From: CAZGXQ01 sp964530195
GTDB taxonomy: Bacteria > Patescibacteriota > Minisyncoccia > Minisyncoccales > GBS-2
Direction: 5' to 3'
Assembly: GCA_964530195.1 (NCBI GenBank)
Contig: CAZGXQ010000056.1
Coordinates: 1 to 29,671 of the forward strand
DNA length: 29,671 nucleotides
Shown: piece by piece, positions 16,493 to 22,801 of the stretch
How the letters are laid out: every line of letters begins with the position of its first letter
Position numbering within the stretch: position 1 is the first letter of the stretch
Position numbers and translations under genes: made by a program
Notes under the pieces: generated by a model
What the model was told of the DNA's origin: nothing
Seen by the model: only the letters and a program-made list of their open reading frames with translations
Database searches by the model: none

Positions 16493-17467
16493 TTAAATTA
16501 ATCCCATTTTTGCTTTGACTTCTTTGATTGTAGATTGGGCAATAGTTTGAGCTTTTTGCTTCCCCCTTTCTAAAATTTCTTTGACAAAAACCTCCCTTTT
16601 TAAGAGATTCTCCCTTTTATCCCAAAGGGGTTTTAAAGATTTAATTACAATTTCTACTAAACTTTTTTTGAATTTTTCATAACTTCCCTCTTTAAATTTT
16701 TCTTGAATTTTTTCTATTGGTTCTTTTGAGAAAAGAGAATAGATTACTAAAAGATTTGAAATTCCTGGTTTTCTTTTTGGATCATACTTTATAACTTTTT
16801 GGGTATCGGTTACAGCCGACATTATTTTTTTCTTTATTTCTTTTTCATTATCAAAAATAAAAAGACAACCTTCGGGTCTTGTTTTTGACATTTTCTTTGT
16901 AGGATCTTTTAGATCCATAATTTTTGCTCCAAATTTTGGAATTTTAATTTTTGGTTCAGGAAAGGTTAAACCAAATTTTTTATTAAACCTTCTGGCTAAT
17001 TCTCTAGCAAACTCAATATGCTGTTTTTGATCTTCCCCAACTGGAACCAATTCTGCCTTATACAACAAAATATCAGCTGCTTGTAAAATTGGATAATTCA
17101 AAAGTCCTGCTCCAGCTTGTCCTTGATATTGTTTTTGCTTTTCTTTATATTGACTCATTCTTAAAAGATCTCCAATTGGAGCCAAAGTTCCCAAAAGCCA
17201 AGCCAATTCCGTATGTTCTTTAATTTGAGACTGGATAAAAATAATTGATTTTTCAGGGTTAATTCCTAAGGCTAAAAATGAGATTGCGGTTTCTAAAACA
17301 TTCTTTTGAAGGTCTTTTGGAGAATAGGGAACAGTTATTGCATGAAGATCAACAATTGAAAAAATGCATTCATTTTCTTTTTGAAGCTCAATGAATTGAG
17401 AAATAGCTCCAAAATAATTTCCCAGATGTAATTTTCCTGTAGGTTGAATTCCACTAAACACCCTCAT
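16493..17467 (-). CDS. trpS: Tryptophan--tRNA ligase
   Basis: 324 residues, a normal size. Class I synthetase signatures: the HIGH-type motif HLGN at 14-17 in SGIQPTGKLHLGNYFGA, and the KMSKS-type motif KMSKT at 192-196. VPVGEDQKQHIEFARELA and the C-terminal helical anticodon-binding region also match TrpS. It charges tRNA-Trp in the cytoplasm. The ATG overlaps the rnj TGA (ATGA), so translation is coupled to RNase J. No regulatory leader (TRAP or T-box) exists because there is no intergenic space. Confidence 0.97.
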   Translation of the reverse strand: MRVFSGIQPTGKLHLGNYFGAISQFIELQKENECIFSIVDLHAITVPYSPKDLQKNVLETAISFLALGINPEKSIIFIQSQIKEHTELAWLLGTLAPIGDLLRMSQYKEKQKQYQGQAGAGLLNYPILQAADILLYKAELVPVGEDQKQHIEFARELARRFNKKFGLTFPEPKIKIPKFGAKIMDLKDPTKKMSKTRPEGCLFIFDNEKEIKKKIMSAVTDTQKVIKYDPKRKPGISNLLVIYSLFSKEPIEKIQEKFKEGSYEKFKKSLVEIVIKSLKPLWDKRENLLKREVFVKEILERGKQKAQTIAQSTIKEVKAKMGLI

Positions 17468-19143
17468 ACTTCAATTACTACAGGTAAAATCATTGGTCTT
17501 CTTTTTGTTTTTTGGAAGAAAAATTCGCCAATTTTATTTCTAATTTCATTTTTAACATATATCCAATTTACCGCTCCTCCCGATCCTGCAGCTCGATTCA
17601 CAATTTGAATTACTCTTTTTCTCGTTTCTCTTAAAAGATCCTTTGATTCTCTTAAATAGATAAAACCTCGAGAAATAATATCTGGAGAGGTTTTAACTTG
17701 ACCAGTTTGACGGTCCACAACAGCAATAATAACAAATATTCCATCCCTTGCCAAAACTTGTCTATCCCTTAAAACCACTTCTCCAACATCTCCAATTCCT
17801 AAGCCATCAACCATCACATAATTTGCTGGGACCTTTTCTTTGTCAATGAAGATTTCCCTTTGATTTAAATTAACTACTTGACCATTTTCTACAACAATTA
17901 CATTTTTTTCTTTTATTCCACACTCTTTTGCCAATTCTGCATGCGAAATTAACATTGAGTATTGACCATGAATTGGCATGAAAAACTTTGGCTTCATTAT
18001 TCTTATCATTTTTTTTAATTCTTCTTTCTTTGCATGCCCTCCAGCATGAATATCCATCATTTGATAATGATAAACTTTTGCCCCTTGTCTTAAGATTTCA
18101 TCTTTCATTATTTGAACTGTTCTTTCATTTCCAGGAATTACAGAAGAAGAGAAAATTACTGTATCTCCCTTTTTTAATCTCAAATAAGGATGTTCTTTGT
18201 TTGCAATTCTCATTAACACAGCTTCTGGTTCTCCTTGAGCTCCAGTGCAAAGAATTGTTTGGTTTTCGTCGGGATAATCTAAAATTTCTTTTCCTTTCAC
18301 TATTGTTCCCTTTTTTACTTTTAAGTATCCTAAAGCTTTTGCAATTTCAACATTTGTTTTCATTGAGTAACCCTCAATTGCTACTTTTCGATTATATTTT
18401 TCAGATAAAACAATAAGTTGTTGAATTCTATTTATTAGCGAAGCAAAGGTTGCAGCAATAATTCTTCCTTTAGCTGTTTTAAAAATTTCCTCCAGATTTC
18501 TTTCAATTGTTTTTTCAGAAAGAGAATGTCCTTCTTCTTCAGCATCAGTTGAGTCAGACATTAAAAGCAAAATCTTTCTTTTTCCAATTTCTCTTAACCT
18601 TTGAAAATCTGTGGGAAGATCATAAACTGGGTTTTTATCAAATTTGAAATCTGAGGTATGGACAATATTTCCCACAGGAGTTTGAATGAAAAGCCCTAAA
18701 TTATCAGGAATGTTGTGATTTTGCCTAAAAAATTCAATCTTAAAAGGACCAAGAGTTATTTTATCTTGATCTTTTACTTCTTGAATTGAAAGTTTTGGTA
18801 AGTGGGGAAAGTCTTCTTGTCTTTTTAAAATTATTCCTCTTGTTAGAGGAGAGGCAAAAATTTCAAGATCCGGTCTCCAGATTTTATCAATTAGATAAGG
18901 AATTGCTCCAATATGATCGTAATGTCCGTGGGTAAAAACAATTCCTAAAATGTTTTTTTCTTTTCCTTTTAAATAGGCAATATTGGGGATAATGTAATCT
19001 ACTCCTGGCATATCTTCTTCTGGCATTCTTAAACCCATATCAATTATTAAAATTTGCCCTTTCCATTCAAAGAGCATCATATTTCTTCCTACCTCTCCCA
19101 ATCCCCCTAGGGGAATAATTTTCAAATACTCCTTTTTTTTCAT
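17464..19143 (-). CDS. rnj: Ribonuclease J
   Basis: 559 residues, close to B. subtilis RNase J1. It has a metallo-beta-lactamase plus beta-CASP fold: zinc motif HGHYDH at residues 72-77, the histidine in QNHNIPDN (143), the aspartate in HTSDFKFD (165), the beta-CASP region with SDSTDAEEEGHSLSE and ATFASLINRIQQ, then HAGGHAKKEELK and PIHGQYSM. It acts as an endonuclease and a 5'-to-3' exonuclease that prefers 5'-monophosphate ends, central to mRNA decay and rRNA maturation in bacteria lacking RNase E. First gene of the rnj-trpS-ychF-rpsF-ssb-rpsR unit. Its leader carries two adjacent hairpins and follows tRNA-Leu on the same strand, so it may be released by tRNA processing. Confidence 0.96.
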   Translation of the reverse strand: MKKKEYLKIIPLGGLGEVGRNMMLFEWKGQILIIDMGLRMPEEDMPGVDYIIPNIAYLKGKEKNILGIVFTHGHYDHIGAIPYLIDKIWRPDLEIFASPLTRGIILKRQEDFPHLPKLSIQEVKDQDKITLGPFKIEFFRQNHNIPDNLGLFIQTPVGNIVHTSDFKFDKNPVYDLPTDFQRLREIGKRKILLLMSDSTDAEEEGHSLSEKTIERNLEEIFKTAKGRIIAATFASLINRIQQLIVLSEKYNRKVAIEGYSMKTNVEIAKALGYLKVKKGTIVKGKEILDYPDENQTILCTGAQGEPEAVLMRIANKEHPYLRLKKGDTVIFSSSVIPGNERTVQIMKDEILRQGAKVYHYQMMDIHAGGHAKKEELKKMIRIMKPKFFMPIHGQYSMLISHAELAKECGIKEKNVIVVENGQVVNLNQREIFIDKEKVPANYVMVDGLGIGDVGEVVLRDRQVLARDGIFVIIAVVDRQTGQVKTSPDIISRGFIYLRESKDLLRETRKRVIQIVNRAAGSGGAVNWIYVKNEIRNKIGEFFFQKTKRRPMILPVVIEV

Positions 19144-19160
19144 AACTTTAAAATTTTGAG

Positions 19161-19208
19161 CCCTAAACTACATAGAGTTCAGGGCCATAAACCTTGTGTG
19201 GTTTATGG
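19161..19208 (-). promoter_or_regulatory. Tandem duplicated hairpins in the rnj leader
   Basis: Two abutting 24-base stem-loops, each with 9-base arms and a 6-base loop. Read on the minus strand, the first is CCATAAACC/GGTTTATGG and the second CCCTGAACT/AGTTTAGGG. The second has one G-U pair on this strand but an A-C mismatch on the other, so the rnj-sense RNA is the one that folds. Arms differ between copies at paired positions with both pairings kept. Each side is flanked by CTCAAAA and by 17 bases to the tRNA end or the rnj ATG. No U-tract follows, so a terminator is unlikely. Confidence 0.75.
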
Positions 19209-19225
19209 TTTTGAGTTTTCCATTG

Positions 19226-19309
19226 TGCGGACGGTGGGATTTGAACCCACACGGGGAAATCCCCTTTGGCTTCTGAGGCCAAAACGTCTCCCAATTCCGT
19301 CACGTCCGC
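19226..19309 (-). tRNA. tRNA-Leu (anticodon CAG)
   Basis: 84-base class II tRNA. Acceptor stem GCGGACG/CGTCCGC, D-arm region ACGGAATTGGGAGACG, anticodon stem TTTGGC/GCCAAA around loop CTCAGAA (anticodon CAG, reading CUG), a long variable arm GGGG-ATTT-CCCC, T-stem GTGGG/CCCAC with loop TTCAAAT, and discriminator A. The long variable arm confirms Leu type. CCA is not encoded; the bases after the discriminator are CAA. The first 10 bases overlap the galU 3' end including its stop codon. No separate promoter is recognisable, so it may be processed from a galU-tRNA-rnj transcript. Confidence 0.95.
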
Positions 19310-20196
19310 TTAATTTTTTTGATTCCTTTCAAGAACTTTTTGAATTCTTTTGACAATTCAGGATGAGAAAGGGCAAATTCAACAACTGTTTTTAAATATT
19401 CTAACTTATTTCCAGTATCATAATATTTTCCATTTTTTATTCGGCAAGCATAAGCTGGAAACCCTTCGCTAATCAATTGATTTATTGCGTCTACTAACCA
19501 AATTTCTCCACCTCTTCCTGGTTTTAAATTCTCAATTACTTCAAAAATTTCTGGAGGTAAAATATAAGCTCCATGCGTAGCCAAATTTGAAGGGGCTTCA
19601 TGTGGTAAGGGTTTCTCAACTATTTTTTTTATTTTGAAAATATTTTTTTCCAATTTTTCAATTTCAGCTATTCCATATCTTGAAAGATGGTCTTTTGTTT
19701 CAATTTCTACAGCTGAAATTACTATTCCTTTATATTTCTTAAAAACTTCAAGCATTTGATAGAGTCTTGGGGGATTAGCTTTAATAAATTCATCTCCCCA
19801 CAAAACTGCGAAATACTCATTTTCTATTAAATGCTTAGCGCTTAAAATTGGAATTGCATTTCCATAAACTTCTCCTTTTTGGCGAATATAGACAAAATTA
19901 GCTAAATTTGCAATTTTTTTAATTTCATTTAACTCTTTAATTTTTTGATTTTTTTCTAAAAATCTTTCTAGTTCTAAAGATCTATCGAAGTGATCTTCAA
20001 TTGCTCTTTTGTGAGCGCCAGTGACAATGATTATATTTTTTATTCCAGACCCTACTATTTCTTCTATTACATACTGAATAACAGGTTTATCTACCACAGG
20101 AAGCATTTCTTTTGGAATAGCTTTTGTTTGAGGTAAAAATCTTGTGCCCCAGCCCGCAGCAGGAACAATTGCTTTTTTTATGACTTCTTTTTTCAT
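19300..20196 (-). CDS. galU: UTP--glucose-1-phosphate uridylyltransferase
   Basis: 298 residues, the normal GalU length. The nucleotide-binding signature is AAGWGTRFLPQTKAIPKEM (residues 13-31), followed by DKPVIQYVIEEIVGSG. VLWGDEF contains the metal-binding aspartate; VEKPLPHEAPSNLATHGAYIL and GGEIWLVDAI are further family motifs. It makes UDP-glucose for surface polysaccharides and glycoproteins, in keeping with the Wzy-like gene elsewhere in the window. Its last codons and TGA stop lie inside the 5' part of tRNA-Leu: the stop is tRNA bases 8-10. Processing the tRNA from this transcript would remove the stop. Own promoter at 20205-20232, ending 8 bases from the ATG; no Shine-Dalgarno. Confidence 0.96.
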   Translation of the reverse strand: MKKEVIKKAIVPAAGWGTRFLPQTKAIPKEMLPVVDKPVIQYVIEEIVGSGIKNIIIVTGAHKRAIEDHFDRSLELERFLEKNQKIKELNEIKKIANLANFVYIRQKGEVYGNAIPILSAKHLIENEYFAVLWGDEFIKANPPRLYQMLEVFKKYKGIVISAVEIETKDHLSRYGIAEIEKLEKNIFKIKKIVEKPLPHEAPSNLATHGAYILPPEIFEVIENLKPGRGGEIWLVDAINQLISEGFPAYACRIKNGKYYDTGNKLEYLKTVVEFALSHPELSKEFKKFLKGIKKIKRT

Positions 20197-20204
20197 TTAA
20201 AAAG

Positions 20205-20232
20205 ATTTTATCAAAAATGACTTAATTTTCAA
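20205..20232 (-). promoter_or_regulatory. Sigma-70-type promoter, near-leaderless, for galU
   Basis: On the minus strand: TTGAAA (20232-20227), a 16-base spacer, TAAAAT (20210-20205), then 8 bases to the ATG at 20196. The -35 begins three bases after the stop of the upstream solute-binding gene. The whole 39-base gap is used by the promoter. Confidence 0.7.
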
Positions 20233-20235
20233 GCT

Positions 20236-22215
20236 TTACTTTAAAACTCTTTTTGTTTTGAGATACCAATCTTGAATATTTAAAAACCTTTTTGAAGAAT
20301 CAGCCAAAAAGATATTATTTTGTGGAAGCCCTTGAATATTAAAAGAGATAACATAGTTATAATAAGGATTAAAAAGGAAAATTGCTGGGAAGTCAGAAAT
20401 TAAAATTTCTTGAAATTTTTCTAACTTTTCTTTTCTTTCATCTTCTGAAAAAATTTTTCTGGTTTCTTCCAAGAGTTTATCAACCTCCCGATTACTATAG
20501 TTTGCCAAGTTTAGTCCCAATTCTCCTCTTTGGGAGGAATGCCAAAAGGGAAAGGGATCAGGCGAAAATTTAAGCAAAATTCCAAATAATAACGCATCAT
20601 AATCTTTTTTTCTTAAAATTTCTCTCTCTAGAGTTGCCAAGTCATATGTTTTAATTTCTATCTCAAAACCAATTTTTTCCCACTGTTCTTTTAAAACTTG
20701 AGCTGTTTTTTTCAAAATTTCTTCTTCCCCGGTAACTAGAGTAAATTTTAAGGGTATCTTTTTTTCAATTTTTTCAAAGCAAATCTGGTTTAGTTTTTCT
20801 CTTGTTTTTTCCTTTACCTCTCCTGTCCCCTTTTTTAATCCAATAGGTTCCAAAATCTCTTGACGATATTTTTCTTGAAACCTAATTACTGCCTCTTTTG
20901 TTTTTTGACCAAAATAACCAGTAATTTCAGGTTCAGGATAAATTTCAGGATCTTTTGCCAAACACCTTTGTAATTCCTCTACTTCCTTTCCTTGAGAACC
21001 CACTTTTAAATCGCTCTTGAACTGAAAAACAGGTTCTTTTTTGACAATTTTTACCATCTTCCCATTTTCGTCTAAAAGAAATCCCGCTTCTTTCAAAAGC
21101 TCTTTTGCCTTTTCAGGATCAAATTTTGGTAAATTTTCTGGCGATTTCAAATTGTAGAGTTCACTAAAAAGGGGTAATTCTATTTTTTCTCCTCGTCCAA
21201 AAAGAACCCTCTGGATTATTTCATCTTTGTCTGTGCCATAATTTAAAGCCTCTCTTACCTTTTTTTCAGCTAAAACTTCTGAATTTTTTGAATTTAAAAA
21301 AACCGCAAAATATCTTGGAAAACGAAAATAGACAAACCTAGAATTTAAGGGAGGATTGAAGTTTTGAGTAGGGGGAAAAGAAAAGGCATTTATTTCCCCT
21401 TGATTAAAGGCGACAATTAAATTTTCTGGTTTTTCAAAAAAATGAAAAGATATTGTGGGAATAAAAGGTTTTTTACCATGATAAAAAGGATTTTCGATTA
21501 AATCGATCGAGACTATTTTACCTTCTTTATCTTGGGATATCCCAGCAAGTTTGTAAGGACCAGAACCTACAGGATTTAGATTTAAATTGGTGGCAAGTTT
21601 TAGATTTTGGGGCGGAATATTTTCAAAAATGTGTTTTGGGATTATTTTTAAAGTACAATTTTCCAAAAAAATATTAGAGCTTTCCTTTAGTTTAAACCTC
21701 ACAATTTCATTTGAAACCTTTTCCACCTCAACTCCTAACCAGGCAGGTCTTAAGGGGCTTGCAACCTGAGGGTTTTTAATTACTTCGATAGTAAAAACTA
21801 CATCATCAGCAGTTAACGGTTTTCCGTCTTGCCAAAAAAGATTTTCTTTCAATTTAAATTCGAAAACCTTTCCGTTTTCTAAAACTTGATATTCTTTAGC
21901 TAAATCAAGCTCAAGCTTCCCATTTAAATTGTATTTTAAAAGTCCAGAAAAAATTAATTCGGTTAAAGCCATGTCTACTTCGGAAAGAGAGGCAAACAAT
22001 GGATTAATTAGAGCAGGATACCCTACTATTCCTTCCACAAAAATGCCACCCTTGGCAGGAACAATTTTTGTGTTCTTGAGATAAAAATTTATAGAAAGAA
22101 AAATTCCAGAAGAAAGAAAAGTAAAAAGAAATAAAAAAAATAAAATTTTTTCTTTTTGGCTTAAAACCTTAAAGAATTGGAGCCACTGATATCTTTTTGG
22201 AAACTTAAAATTCAT
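20236..22215 (-). CDS. Family 5 (DppA/OppA-type) solute-binding protein with inserted peptidoglycan-binding domain
   Basis: 659 residues from the ATG that overlaps the secG stop (ATGA), preferred over an ATG 51 bases upstream inside secG. One membrane helix at about residues 24-46 anchors it; there is no lipobox. The SBP_bac_5 pattern follows: GYPALINPLFASLSEVD, the ENLFWQDGKPLTADDVVFTI segment, NPVGSGPYKL and VREALNYGTDKDEIIQ. At about 403-478 a PG_binding_1-type domain (LKVGSQGKEVEELQRCL, ITGYFGQKTKEAVIRFQ) interrupts lobe II, after which the SBP fold resumes (LKFTLVTGEEEILKKTAQ to the C-terminus). The SBP part would bind peptides or similar solutes outside the membrane; the insertion may tether it to the cell wall. 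No permease or ATPase genes are adjacent. Ligand unknown. Confidence 0.8.
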   Translation of the reverse strand: MNFKFPKRYQWLQFFKVLSQKEKILFFLFLFTFLSSGIFLSINFYLKNTKIVPAKGGIFVEGIVGYPALINPLFASLSEVDMALTELIFSGLLKYNLNGKLELDLAKEYQVLENGKVFEFKLKENLFWQDGKPLTADDVVFTIEVIKNPQVASPLRPAWLGVEVEKVSNEIVRFKLKESSNIFLENCTLKIIPKHIFENIPPQNLKLATNLNLNPVGSGPYKLAGISQDKEGKIVSIDLIENPFYHGKKPFIPTISFHFFEKPENLIVAFNQGEINAFSFPPTQNFNPPLNSRFVYFRFPRYFAVFLNSKNSEVLAEKKVREALNYGTDKDEIIQRVLFGRGEKIELPLFSELYNLKSPENLPKFDPEKAKELLKEAGFLLDENGKMVKIVKKEPVFQFKSDLKVGSQGKEVEELQRCLAKDPEIYPEPEITGYFGQKTKEAVIRFQEKYRQEILEPIGLKKGTGEVKEKTREKLNQICFEKIEKKIPLKFTLVTGEEEILKKTAQVLKEQWEKIGFEIEIKTYDLATLEREILRKKDYDALLFGILLKFSPDPFPFWHSSQRGELGLNLANYSNREVDKLLEETRKIFSEDERKEKLEKFQEILISDFPAIFLFNPYYNYVISFNIQGLPQNNIFLADSSKRFLNIQDWYLKTKRVLK

Positions 22216-22427
22216 AAAACCAAATTTAAGAGAGAGAAAAGTACAAAAAGAAATGCAAGGATACAAGTTGCAATAAAGAGTGTTCTTTCAATTCCCCGGC
22301 GAGCAAAATAAGTAAAACCACCCCCTCCAAATGCAGAGCCCAAAGCTGAACCTCTTTTTTGAAGTAAAATCGCAACAATAAGTAAAATTGAGACTAAAAT
22401 TTGAGCAAAAGAAAGATAATTTTTCAT
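22212..22427 (-). CDS. secG: Preprotein translocase subunit SecG
   Basis: 71 residues. Two membrane helices (about 6-22 and 50-68) flank a glycine-rich cytoplasmic loop, LLQKRGSALGSAFGGGG, the SecG signature, with the following FARRGIER. It assists SecYE in protein export. It overlaps the holin-like gene upstream and the solute-binding gene downstream, each by ATGA, so all three are translationally coupled. Confidence 0.93.
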   Translation of the reverse strand: MKNYLSFAQILVSILLIVAILLQKRGSALGSAFGGGGFTYFARRGIERTLFIATCILAFLFVLFSLLNLVL

Positions 22428-22801
22428 AGAATTAATTTTAAAACAAAATTAATCATCAAAGAAATTAAAGCGCTAAAGAATAAAGGGGAAATTCCAATAA
22501 TATCGAGCTCTTCAAATAAAAGGTCTAATAAAAAAAGCATTAACATATTTAAGATTACACTAAATAATCCAAAAGTCAAGATTTTAAGCGGAAAAGTAAT
22601 AAGATCTAAAATTGGTTTTAAAATTGCATTAATTAAACCAAAGATTACTCCAACCAAAAATAAAATTTGCCAGTATTCTTTAATTTCAATTCCAAAAAAA
22701 TTTGAATTTGGCAAAATCTCCAATTTTACTCCAGGAATAAGTTTTGAAGCTAAAAAGATAGTTAAAACTCCAGCTAAAATTCTTAAAAAAAACTTTTTCA
22801 T
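22424..22801 (-). CDS. Phage holin family 4-like small membrane protein (PF04020 type)
   Basis: 125 residues with four predicted membrane helices (about 4-22, 45-62, 70-98, 102-124). The segment VGVIFGLINAILKPILDLITFPLKILTFGLF, of which FGLINAILKPIL and FPLKILTFGLF are the conserved parts, marks the family often annotated phage holin 4 or YvlD-like. These are widespread chromosomal proteins and need not be phage derived; function is uncertain. It starts on the base after the uvrC stop (TAA then ATG) and overlaps secG. Its place beside secG suggests a membrane housekeeping role. Confidence 0.8.
   Translation of the reverse strand: MKKFFLRILAGVLTIFLASKLIPGVKLEILPNSNFFGIEIKEYWQILFLVGVIFGLINAILKPILDLITFPLKILTFGLFSVILNMLMLFLLDLLFEELDIIGISPLFFSALISLMINFVLKLIL

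Noticed and set aside
17988..18416. 142-codon plus-strand ORF opposite rnj
   Set aside because: Leucine/phenylalanine-rich shadow of the rnj coding strand with no family pattern.
19156..19353. 65-codon plus-strand ORF with VRTVGFEPTRGNPLWLLRPKRL
   Set aside because: It is the antisense translation of the tRNA-Leu gene, a well-known annotation artefact.
22216..22266. Upstream ATG extending the solute-binding protein by 17 residues
   Set aside because: The extension lies wholly inside secG, while the ATG at 22215 forms an ATGA overlap like the neighbouring junctions and gives a normal N-terminal anchor.
22424..22801. Holin-like gene as evidence of a prophage
   Set aside because: It sits in a coupled operon with uvrC and secG, with no other phage genes; this family is widespread in ordinary chromosomes.
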